Below, one piece after another: positions 25,362-33,126 of a stretch of 33,126 nt of DNA (positions within the stretch are counted from its first letter, which is position 1; every line of letters begins with the position of its first letter). The DNA comes from an uncultured Hyphomicrobiales bacterium (GTDB lineage: Bacteria > Pseudomonadota > Alphaproteobacteria > Rhizobiales > Beijerinckiaceae), in the NCBI GenBank assembly GCA_903897875.1, contig CAIUDK010000129.1, forward strand, positions 1 to 33,126. The letters run 5' to 3'. A program made the position numbers and the translations under genes. Below the pieces are notes generated by a model. That model saw nothing but the letters and a program-made list of their open reading frames with translations. It had not been told where the DNA came from and did not search any database.

Positions 25362-27113
25362 ATGAGTGGGCCGCATCAAACGACTGTCGCGACGGAGTCA
25401 ACAGTATGGGGCAGCGACATCGTCGCCGACGTGCTCCGCCAGCTCGGCTATCCACATGCGGTGATCGTGCCGGGGGCCAGCTTCAGAGGTCTGCATGATA
25501 GTATTGTAAACCATCTTGGCAATCGCGATCCCCATCTCATCACCTGCCTTCACGAAAACCATGCCGTCTCGATTGCTGATGGGTATTCGCGCGTCACCGA
25601 GACGCCGCTTCTCGTGATTTTGCATTCCAATGTGGGCCTGATGAATGGCTCGATGGCCATTTATAATGCGTGGTGCGATCGTCGCCCGATGCTCATTCTA
25701 GGCGCGACGGGGCCTGTTGATGCGCATCAGCGCCGCCCATGGATCGATTGGGTCCACACATCAAAAGATCAGGGCGCTTTGGTGCGCCAATTTGTGAAAT
25801 GGGACGATCAGCCAGCCTCCGTTGAGTCCATGGTGGAATCCTTGTTGCGCGCCGATCAGATTACGCGCTCTGCCCCGCACGGTCCCGTCTATGTTTGCCT
25901 TGATGCGCATATTCAGGAAGGCGCGCTGGATCGCAAAGTCTCAGTGCCGCCCATCGAACGCTTCAAGCCAGCCAAAAAGCCATCTGTACCGATGGATACG
26001 CTTGTTGCGATTGATCACGCTTTGCGCAATGCCAAGCACCCGCTCATCCTAGCTGGGCGCATGTCGCGCAGCAGTGCTGATTGGCAAAAGCGCATTAATC
26101 TGGCCGAGCGTTACGGCGCAATCGTTTTGAGCTCAACGAACAACGCGCCATCATTCCCCGTCAATCATGCGCAGCATGTGCTGCCACCAGCTGGTGACAA
26201 AGCAACTGAAGCCGAAACCGCTCTTTTGGCGCAAAGCGATTTGATCTTGTCTTTTGATTGGCTCGATCTTGCGGGCTTCTTGCGGGCCCGCACAGGCGAT
26301 GCGCAAAGCCAGAAACCCAATGCGGCGCAGATCATTCATTGCTCGCTCGACGGTCAGCTCACCAATGGTTGGAGCATGGATCATCAAGCGCTTGCGGCGG
26401 TTGATATTCCCGTACTTGCTCATCCAGATACGCTCGTTGCGCAATTGCTGGAGGGTTTTGAAAAGCCAGCCGCCAGAAAAATCGAAGCCACACATTGGAC
26501 CGCGCAGAAGCGCGTTGAAAAGGCCGATGCACCTTTCGATCTCACGCAACTGGCTTTTGCCATGGCCGATTGGAGTGATGATCTCAACGTCTCCTTTGCT
26601 CGCTTGCCAATTGGCTGGCCGCAGCGCGCTTGTCGTTTTAATCACCCGCTCGACTTTTTGGGCAAGGACGGTGGCGGCGCTGTCGGCACGGGGCCTGCCC
26701 ATACTGTTGGTGTCGCGCTCGCGCTCAAAGACAGTGATCGGCTTGTTGTTGGCGTGATTGGTGATGGTGATTTTTCCATGGGCATGAATGCGCTTTGGAC
26801 AGCGGCCAATCAAGAACTGCCGATGATGCTCGTCATTGCCAACAACCGTTCCTACTACAATGATGAAGTCCATCAGGAACGCGTTGCGATCCAGCGCCAT
26901 CGTCCCGTTGAAAATAAGGGCATCGGCCAGCGTTTGGAATCGCCGGCCATCGATCTGTCACAAATCGCTGCCGCGCAGGGATTTACGACACAAGCACCCG
27001 TCACGAATGTGACCGAACTTAAGGCGGCATTGCTCAAGGGCCAGAAAATTGTTGAAGCTGGCGGCTGCTACTTTATCGATGCACGTATCATACCGGGCTA
27101 CGCCAAAGACTAA
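25362..27113 (+). CDS. ThDP-dependent enzyme (acetolactate synthase/benzoylformate decarboxylase-like superfamily)
   Basis: ThDP Glu region ITCLHENHAVSIADGYSRVTETPLLVILHSNVGLMNG; ThDP motif GVIGDGDFSMGMNALWTAANQELPMMLVIANNRSYYND. GGGGGAGA RBS before ATG 25362. Confidence 0.92.
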   Translation: MSGPHQTTVATESTVWGSDIVADVLRQLGYPHAVIVPGASFRGLHDSIVNHLGNRDPHLITCLHENHAVSIADGYSRVTETPLLVILHSNVGLMNGSMAIYNAWCDRRPMLILGATGPVDAHQRRPWIDWVHTSKDQGALVRQFVKWDDQPASVESMVESLLRADQITRSAPHGPVYVCLDAHIQEGALDRKVSVPPIERFKPAKKPSVPMDTLVAIDHALRNAKHPLILAGRMSRSSADWQKRINLAERYGAIVLSSTNNAPSFPVNHAQHVLPPAGDKATEAETALLAQSDLILSFDWLDLAGFLRARTGDAQSQKPNAAQIIHCSLDGQLTNGWSMDHQALAAVDIPVLAHPDTLVAQLLEGFEKPAARKIEATHWTAQKRVEKADAPFDLTQLAFAMADWSDDLNVSFARLPIGWPQRACRFNHPLDFLGKDGGGAVGTGPAHTVGVALALKDSDRLVVGVIGDGDFSMGMNALWTAANQELPMMLVIANNRSYYNDEVHQERVAIQRHRPVENKGIGQRLESPAIDLSQIAAAQGFTTQAPVTNVTELKAALLKGQKIVEAGGCYFIDARIIPGYAKD

Positions 27114-27185
27114 ACGCATCAAACATAGATTTGAGCGACGACAAAAATAAAAATCACTCGTAACGCAGTGAACAAGGGGTGGAAT

Positions 27186-28160
27186 ATGCAATCGATCACA
27201 AGCAGATTGATGACGTCGTCATTCGCCATTTTGACGTCATTTTGTGCCATAGGTGCGCATGCCCAATCAGCAGACCAATGGCCCAACCATCGGGTGTCCA
27301 TCATGGTGGGCTTTGCCGCCGGTGGTTACGCAGACAATGTCGCGCGCATTGTCTCTCGCAATCTTGGCGAGCGTTGGAAACAGGCTGTGGCCATTCAAAA
27401 TATGGCGGGTGCTGGCGGCAATATCGCAGCGCGATCTGTGTCAGTAGCGCCCCCTGACGGCTACACCATTTTGGCCACAACAACAGGTCTGGCAATCAAC
27501 GAAACGCTTTATAAAAATAAGGGTTTCACAAGCAAGGGCCTCGTGCCTATCGCTCTTCCCATCGAAGCACCTGAGCTTTTGGCAACCAATGCCAAGGGCG
27601 ATATTCGAACGTTTGAAGATGTGTTGAAGGTGGCGCGCTCTGGCAAGCTCTTCATGTCAACCTCTGGCATCGGCAGCGGCTCACACATTTCGGCCGAATA
27701 TCTATTTAAGATTCTTGCCAAAGTCGAAGTGAAACACATTCCGTTTCCCGGCGGCAATCCTGCCATGCTGGCACTTATGACGGGCGATGTGAATCTGACG
27801 GCCAGTACAGCAACAGTTCTGCCCTCGATCATCAATGGTGAGCTGATTGGCATTGGTGTGGGAAGCACGCAGCGCATGCCAATGCTGCCCAATGTGCCGA
27901 CCTATATTGAAAACGGTTTTCCCGGATTCACGGCCAGTTCGTGGGTTGGCTTCTTTGCGCCAGCTGGAACACCTGACGCGATCTTGGACAAGATGAATGC
28001 CGATATCAATGAATCGCTCAGTGACCCCGAAGTCAAAAAGCAATTCCAGACGATGGGCCTGATCTCCACAGTGCGCAATCGCACTGACACAACCAAATTG
28101 TTCAACTCGGAAGTTGAGCGTTGGGGCGTCATGGTGAACGCACTCAATCTGTCGGAATAA
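27186..28160 (+). CDS. TctC/Bug-type substrate-binding protein
   Basis: Signal peptide; WPNHRVSIMVGFAAGGYADNVARIVSRNLGERWKQAVAIQNMAGAGGNIAARSVSVAPPDGYTILATTTGLAINETLYKN. Confidence 0.93.
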   Translation: MQSITSRLMTSSFAILTSFCAIGAHAQSADQWPNHRVSIMVGFAAGGYADNVARIVSRNLGERWKQAVAIQNMAGAGGNIAARSVSVAPPDGYTILATTTGLAINETLYKNKGFTSKGLVPIALPIEAPELLATNAKGDIRTFEDVLKVARSGKLFMSTSGIGSGSHISAEYLFKILAKVEVKHIPFPGGNPAMLALMTGDVNLTASTATVLPSIINGELIGIGVGSTQRMPMLPNVPTYIENGFPGFTASSWVGFFAPAGTPDAILDKMNADINESLSDPEVKKQFQTMGLISTVRNRTDTTKLFNSEVERWGVMVNALNLSE

Positions 28161-28256
28161 ATATATGGGCGATGGGGTGAGGGTGAGGGGCAAAATCGTC
28201 ATTCAAAATTGGCCTCTCACACCTCTTCGCACGCAACTTCGTAAATGAGGACTTCG

Positions 28257-28682
28257 ATGAAATATAGTGAAACCATTCAGCGTTTGATCACCAATGCTTG
28301 GGTCGATGGATGTGTGTGTCTGCTTGGCACCTCAGGAGAGGATGGCCCCAACATCAGCCCAAAGGGCAGTATGATGCTTTTCGACGACGATCATCTTGCC
28401 TATTGGGAGCGTTCTAAAAAGGGCGCGCTGGCCAATCTGTCTCACGATAACCGCGTCATCGTTCTCTACAGCAATATGCAAGCGCAAAAAGATGGCGTTT
28501 TGGAATCCGGCATTCTGCGCTTTTACGGAACAGCGCAAATGCATGAGACAGGCCCCGTGCGTGACGCGATCTTTGCGCGCCTCAATGAGCGCGAATCCAC
28601 TCATGTCGGCGCTGATACCGGAATTGGCGTGCTGATCAAAATCGAGCGGGCGCTTGATGTGCGCGGCAAACCACTCGCCTGA
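28257..28682 (+). CDS. Pyridoxamine 5'-phosphate oxidase-like flavin-binding family protein
   Basis: CVCLLGTSGEDGPNISPKGSMMLFDDDHLAYWERSKKGALANLSHDNRVIVLYSNMQAQKDGVLESGILRFYGTAQM: PNPOx-like split barrel. Confidence 0.85.
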   Translation: MKYSETIQRLITNAWVDGCVCLLGTSGEDGPNISPKGSMMLFDDDHLAYWERSKKGALANLSHDNRVIVLYSNMQAQKDGVLESGILRFYGTAQMHETGPVRDAIFARLNERESTHVGADTGIGVLIKIERALDVRGKPLA

Positions 28683-28714
28683 ACTCCATTAGCCCACTCA
28701 ATTCAGATCATTCG

Positions 28715-30208
28715 ATGAAGGACGATAAAATGACAAAAGAAAATGCCTTTGACTTACTGCCTGTCAACCGTGGTCTGTATTACGGCGGGAAATGGCACAA
28801 GCCGATGCTTGGCAAAGTTACCGAGCTTATGAGTCCGGGCACGGGCCAGTCCTTGGGTCAGGCCGCTGAGGGCACATCGCAGGACGTGGATGCTGCTGTC
28901 GCAGCCGCACTTGCCGCCTATCACGATTGGCGTCGTGTGCATCCAGCAGAGCGCGCCAAAATTTTACGGCGCATTGCTGAGATCGTGCGCAAGAATGCGC
29001 ATGAGCTTGCATTAATCGACGCGCTTGATGGTGGCTCGCCTGTGCATGAAATGGCGGGTGATGTGGAGAATGCCGCGTGTCAGTTGGACTTCTTCGCTGG
29101 CCTTGTCACCGAGATGAAGGGAAGCTCCGTTCCGCTTGGTCCTGACTCGATGAACTTCTCGATCCGCGAACCGCGCGGTGTGGTGGGGCGTATCATTCCC
29201 TTCAATCATCCTTTCATGTTCTGTGCAGCCAAATCAGCAGCACCGCTGGCCGCAGGCAATACAGTGATTGTGAAGCCACCAGAGCAAGCACCACTCAGCG
29301 CGCTGCGCTTTGCGGAATTGATTGAGGGCCTGTTACCACCCGGCGTGTTCAACGTCATTCCCGGTGGTCGCGATGCGGGTGCAGCTCTGGCCGCACATCG
29401 TGATGTCGCCATGATCTCATTGATCGGCAGTGTTCCAGCAGGGCGCGCTGTGATGAAGGCGGCCTCTGATACCGTCAAGCCTTTGTTGTTGGAATTGGGT
29501 GGCAAGAATGCGCTGATTGCTATGCCTGATTCTGATCCCGATGAAGTGGCGGCTGCTGTTGTCGCCGGTATGAATTTCACATGGTGCGGACAATCATGTG
29601 GCTCAACCAGTCGCGCCTTCATTCATGATGATATTTATGATGCGGTCGTTGAGCGCGTGAAGGCGCGTGCCGCCGAGTTCAAGCCGGGCAATCCTACAGA
29701 TCCTGCCACAACCATGGGCGCTATCATCAGCCCGGTTCAGCATGCGCGCGTTTTGGATTTTATCAAATCGGCAGTGGACGAGGGCGCAAAGCTTGTCTGC
29801 GGCGGCAAGCGTCCGGATGATGTGAAACTCGCCAAGGGGTTGTTTATTGAGCCAACGATCTTTGCCAATGTCACAACAAAGATGCGCATTGCCAATGAGG
29901 AGATCTTTGGACCTGTTCTCTCAATGCTGCGCTGGCGCGATGAGAAGCAAATGCTGTCCGATGTGAATGGTCTGGAATATGGGCTCACTTGCTCCATCTG
30001 GACCAATGATGTGCGAAAGGCGCATCGTCTTGCAGGCGATGTGCAGGCCGGTGTTGTTTGGATCAACGAAGTGTCGCGCCATTTCCTAGGTGCGCCCTTT
30101 GGTGGTTATAAGCAGTCTGGTCTTGGGCGTGAGGAATGTCTGGAAGAACTGCTCAGCTACACCCAAGAAAAGCACATCCACATCAACCTCAAGCGTCCAG
30201 CCCGCTAG
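28715..30208 (+). CDS. NAD(P)-dependent aldehyde dehydrogenase
   Basis: VVGRIIPFNHPFMFCAAKSAAPLAAGNTVIVKPPEQAPLSALRFAELI; LLLELGGKNALIAMPD; catalytic Cys in FTWCGQSCGSTSRAFIH; NEEIFGPVLSMLRW; GGYKQSGLGREECLEELLSYTQEKHIHI. Confidence 0.97.
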   Translation: MKDDKMTKENAFDLLPVNRGLYYGGKWHKPMLGKVTELMSPGTGQSLGQAAEGTSQDVDAAVAAALAAYHDWRRVHPAERAKILRRIAEIVRKNAHELALIDALDGGSPVHEMAGDVENAACQLDFFAGLVTEMKGSSVPLGPDSMNFSIREPRGVVGRIIPFNHPFMFCAAKSAAPLAAGNTVIVKPPEQAPLSALRFAELIEGLLPPGVFNVIPGGRDAGAALAAHRDVAMISLIGSVPAGRAVMKAASDTVKPLLLELGGKNALIAMPDSDPDEVAAAVVAGMNFTWCGQSCGSTSRAFIHDDIYDAVVERVKARAAEFKPGNPTDPATTMGAIISPVQHARVLDFIKSAVDEGAKLVCGGKRPDDVKLAKGLFIEPTIFANVTTKMRIANEEIFGPVLSMLRWRDEKQMLSDVNGLEYGLTCSIWTNDVRKAHRLAGDVQAGVVWINEVSRHFLGAPFGGYKQSGLGREECLEELLSYTQEKHIHINLKRPAR

Positions 30209-30235
30209 ACGGGTCACGCTGCGCGAAATAAAAAA

Positions 30236-30268
30236 GGTTGAGCTGACGCGTGATCGATCTGCTCAACC
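30236..30268 (-). terminator. Hairpin with terminator geometry on the minus strand, located between two + genes
   Basis: + strand AAAAAA-GGTTGAGC-(17 nt)-GCTCAACC: perfect 8-bp stem. Read on the minus strand the stem is followed by TTTTTT. Confidence 0.5.
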
Positions 30269-30318
30269 ACCACATGCGAAGAATTGACTGTTTCTCCTCC
30301 TTCAACATTGAGGCTAAC

Positions 30319-31305
30319 ATGTTTGAATTGACGCGACGTGATGCACTGCTGGGTACTATGAGCACTTTAGCTGTTGGCACCATGGGCAATGCTTTTGCTG
30401 CCAGCCCATTGGCCAATAAGCAAGCACCAGCTTTTTTTCGCTACAAGGTTGGCGATATTGAAATCACGGCTGTGAATGACGGCGTGAGCCGCATGCCCAT
30501 CACCGACGATTTTGTAAGCAACGTGCCAAAAGAACAGGTTCAAAAAACGCTTGATGCGCTCTTTATGGAGCGAGATTTTTATGCCGGTCCTTATAATCCG
30601 ATCTTCCTAAACACGGGTTCCAAACTTGTGCTTGTGGACACAGGCACAGGTGAGGCTGCTTTAACGAGCAGCAATGGCCTCAATGGGCGTCTGTTGATGA
30701 ACATGGCAGCCGCGGGCCTCTCGCCCAATGATGTGGACATGGTGATCCTCACGCATTTTCACGGCGATCATGTGAATGGCATCCTCAAAGCGGATGGGTC
30801 GCTTGCGTTTCCCAATGCTGAAATTTTGGCCCCTGCAAAGGAGGCTGCGTTTTGGCTTGATGATGGAGAAATGAATCGTGCTTCTTCGGCGCGTGTTAAA
30901 GCAACGTTTCAAAATGCACGTCGTGTTATGACACCTGAGGCTCTCAAGCGCCTGCGCACTTATGAGCCGGGTAAAGAAATTTTAAGCGGCGTGAGTGCTG
31001 TTGAAACAGCAGGCCACACACCGGGCCATTGTTCGCTGACTGTATCGTCGGGGAACAAATCAGTTTTCGTGCAAGGCGACGTCACGCATGCGTCATTCTT
31101 GTTTGCGCGCAATCCGGGCTGGCATTTCATGCTGGATATAGATCCTGTCGCGGCAGAGGCAACCCGTCGCAAGGTCTACGATATGCTCGTTGCTGAGCGC
31201 ATGGTTGTGCAAGGCTTCCATTATCCTTTCCCCTCTATCGCGCATGTTGAGAAAAGCGGTGATGGCTATCGGGAAATTCTGGTGCCGTTTAGCCCTATTT
31301 TATAA
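30319..31305 (+). CDS. MBL-fold metallo-hydrolase with Tat-like signal peptide
   Basis: LTRRDALLGTMSTLAVGTMGNAFA leader; DMVILTHFHGDHVNGIL (HxHxDH); TAGHTPGHCSLTV; FVQGDVTH. Confidence 0.93.
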   Translation: MFELTRRDALLGTMSTLAVGTMGNAFAASPLANKQAPAFFRYKVGDIEITAVNDGVSRMPITDDFVSNVPKEQVQKTLDALFMERDFYAGPYNPIFLNTGSKLVLVDTGTGEAALTSSNGLNGRLLMNMAAAGLSPNDVDMVILTHFHGDHVNGILKADGSLAFPNAEILAPAKEAAFWLDDGEMNRASSARVKATFQNARRVMTPEALKRLRTYEPGKEILSGVSAVETAGHTPGHCSLTVSSGNKSVFVQGDVTHASFLFARNPGWHFMLDIDPVAAEATRRKVYDMLVAERMVVQGFHYPFPSIAHVEKSGDGYREILVPFSPIL

Positions 31306-31423
31306 GGAGGGCGATTTATAACAGCGCAGAGTCGCTCTTGGTGGGGTCGCTATAGTTGCGGCAGGTCTCGCCTTGGCGCGACGCATATTGCATTCACGGC
31401 TTGAGCTCTTTCCTGATAGATAG

Positions 31424-32563
31424 GTGAAAGAGCTCAATCGTTTGTCGATGTCGCTCGGTAAACGGTCGCGTGTGGATGCAATGGATAGCAACAAGCCAAT
31501 AGATGTTCTTGTGGTGGGCGCGGGCCTCTCGGGCCTGACTGCGGCTGTCTGCTTGCAGGCAGCCGGATTGCGCGTGCGGATATTGGAAGGTGCGGGGTCC
31601 GTTGGCGGGCGCATTAAAGGCATATCGGGGATAGAGCAGAATACGATCCTTGCCGATTTGGGGCCGACTTGGGTTTGGCCAAGATGGCAGCCGGTGGTCG
31701 AGCGCTGGATGGGGCGCCTGTCGCTGGCGCAGTTTCCACAATATGAGGCGGGGGATGGTATTCTTGATGGGTATGGCGGCCCGCCGCGCCGGTATCCCTT
31801 GCCCGGACAGGATGGCATTGCGCGCATCGTGGGCGGGCCCTCCGCCCTTGTGCAGGCGCTCGCGGCGCAATTAGATCCAGACACGATCATGACTAACGCA
31901 CGTGTCGTGGAGATTAAGGCGACGAGCGCTGGCATTGAGGTCATCACCGCAGATGGGGCGCTGTTTGAAGCGGCTCACCTCATCCTTGCAGCACCTCTCA
32001 GGTTGATCGAGGAGCAGATATGTATCGCGGGCTTGCCGCCAGAGCTTTTGGCCGCTCTTCGCGCCACGCCAACTTGGATGGCGCAACAGGCTAAGGCGGT
32101 CGCACTTTACGATGAGCCATTCTGGCGGGGCGAGGATTTGTCGGGCCGGGTTGCAAGTCGGACTGGACCACTCATGGAAGTGCATGATCACACGCCCGCA
32201 TCGGGTGACATCGGCGCGCTCTTTGGCTTTGTTGGCTGGGATGCCGCAGCACGTTTGCAAGACCCCAAAGCACTTCGCCAAACGATCCTTGATCAGCGCG
32301 TGCGATGCTTTGGCCCGCGGGCCGAGAAGCCGATGCAGTTGGTGATTCAAGATTGGGCGCAGGAGCCTTTGACGTGCAGCGCCGCCGATCTTCGCGAGCC
32401 GCCTCTTCATCCCGATATTGGTCCCGCTATTTTGCGCCAGCCGCATCTCGATGGCCGCTTATGGTTTGCCGTATCGGAGAGTGCGGACATCAGCCCGGGG
32501 CTTATTGAGGGAGCGCTGAGTGCCGGGGAAATGGCGGCGCAACGCCTACTGGTGCGCATCTGA
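31424..32563 (+). CDS. FAD-dependent amine oxidase-like (flavin monoamine oxidase family) protein
   Basis: DVLVVGAGLSGLTAAVCLQAAGLRVRILEGAGSVGGRIKG dinucleotide-binding motif; C-terminal LHPDIGPAILRQPHLDGRLWFAVSESADISPGLIEGALSAGEMAAQRLL. Start uncertain (31424, 31448 or 31481). Confidence 0.88.
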   Translation: MKELNRLSMSLGKRSRVDAMDSNKPIDVLVVGAGLSGLTAAVCLQAAGLRVRILEGAGSVGGRIKGISGIEQNTILADLGPTWVWPRWQPVVERWMGRLSLAQFPQYEAGDGILDGYGGPPRRYPLPGQDGIARIVGGPSALVQALAAQLDPDTIMTNARVVEIKATSAGIEVITADGALFEAAHLILAAPLRLIEEQICIAGLPPELLAALRATPTWMAQQAKAVALYDEPFWRGEDLSGRVASRTGPLMEVHDHTPASGDIGALFGFVGWDAAARLQDPKALRQTILDQRVRCFGPRAEKPMQLVIQDWAQEPLTCSAADLREPPLHPDIGPAILRQPHLDGRLWFAVSESADISPGLIEGALSAGEMAAQRLLVRI

Positions 32564-32762
32564 GCTCAGCTGCGGACTGAGTAAGCCGCCGATCAAGCCG
32601 ACGCGCGCGAGCATACTTGATCGACGGCACACAGATGCGTCTTCTAAACTTCTTATGACTAGATGTGGCTGTGGCTATCCTGATGGGACTTCAAATATCC
32701 GCTTGGATTTCCGGCTATTTGGACATCTGAACAGGATAAGCTTAACAATCATCGTCACATAA

Positions 32763-32816
32763 CATTCACGTGACTCTGGTCAGTGAAAAGTCGTGAATGC
32801 GATATATCAATATATC
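32763..32816. promoter_or_regulatory. Two inverted repeats upstream of the terminal small gene
   Basis: CATTCACG (32763-32770) ... CGTGAATG (32792-32799), and GATATAT-CA-ATATATC (32801-32816). Confidence 0.4.
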
Positions 32817-32837
32817 TTGAGTGAAGGAGTTCAGTAG

Positions 32838-33126
32838 ATGGCAGCTAAGAGCAAAAAATCATCGGCACATGACAAGGCTTCTGTGTTTCATCGTTTGGCA
32901 GCGCACCACTTTGAAGCTGCGGCCCATTTTCAACATCAAGCGGCCGATGCTGATGATCGCGATGACAGTGCAACAACTGTACGCGAAGCGTATCTAGCTT
33001 ACGGACATCAAGTTCAAGCCGTCTACTATGCAGAAATGGCTGCCGTCGAGAACGAGGTCGCCGATAACGACGCTCAAATTCGCAATGCTAAAAAAGCCAG
33101 CAAGGCAAAGAAGTCAGACAAGCCAA
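32838..33126 (+). CDS. Small His/Ala-rich helical protein of unknown function, 3'-truncated by window edge
   Basis: AAGGAG RBS at ~32823, ATG 32838: MAAKSKKSSAHDKASVFHRLAAHHFEAAAHFQHQAADADDRDDSATTVREAYLAYGHQVQAVYYAEMAAVENEVADNDAQIRNAKKASKAKKSDKP... open to the window end. Not in the supplied ORF list. Confidence 0.75.
   Translation, partial: MAAKSKKSSAHDKASVFHRLAAHHFEAAAHFQHQAADADDRDDSATTVREAYLAYGHQVQAVYYAEMAAVENEVADNDAQIRNAKKASKAKKSDKP

Noticed and set aside
26151-26900. 249-aa minus-strand ORF
   Set aside because: Antisense to the ThDP enzyme core motifs; no independent coding evidence.
27210-27250. Repeated TGACGTC(AT) in the start of the SBP gene
   Set aside because: Falls within signal peptide codons (MTSSFAILTSF); explained by coding repetition.
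31300-31947. 215-aa minus-strand ORF
   Set aside because: Mostly antisense to the FAD amine-oxidase-like gene, low-complexity Ser/Pro/Arg composition.
32565-32581. CTCAG-CTGCGGA-CTGAG after the amine-oxidase-like stop as terminator
   Set aside because: Only 5-bp stem and no T-tract.
1-33126. Mobile elements, CRISPR arrays, tRNA or rRNA genes
   Set aside because: No transposase/integrase motifs, regularly spaced repeats or tRNA/rRNA-like sequences were recognised on reading; absence not formally proven without tools.

Overview
The window is gene-dense alphaproteobacterial-looking DNA. I saw no rRNA, tRNA, CRISPR array, transposase or IS. It reads as accessory catabolic and transport islands. 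(1) Positions 1-9406 (+) form a tightly packed operon: truncated TctC/Bug-type binding protein (SBP), two bicupin proteins, CaiB/BaiF CoA-transferase, SBP, thiolase-fold protein, DUF35 Zn-ribbon/OB protein, secreted PEBP, SBP, small cupin, and a carboxymuconolactone-decarboxylase-like protein. (2) A convergent/divergent EutA-like ASKHA ATPase (-) is followed by two more long bicupins and another SBP (+), then a TauD-type dioxygenase (-). (3) A split (two-gene) chromate-type transporter is followed by an NCS1 permease. (4) A 252-aa minus-strand protein with four degenerate internal repeats has no recognised family. (5) A MarR / EmrA-like / EmrB-like efflux module follows. (6) A second split chromate-type transporter overlaps a LysR regulator that appears to carry two HTH domains, followed by a ThDP enzyme, SBP, PNPOx-like protein, aldehyde dehydrogenase, Tat-type MBL hydrolase and FAD amine-oxidase-like protein. 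(7) A small His/Ala-rich protein is truncated at the right edge. The best candidate for an undescribed system is the orphan EutA-like reactivase without EutBC, embedded among four long bicupins (one with a lost metal motif) and multiple SBPs that lack TctA/TctB. Functional statements come from motif recognition by eye; no searches were run.
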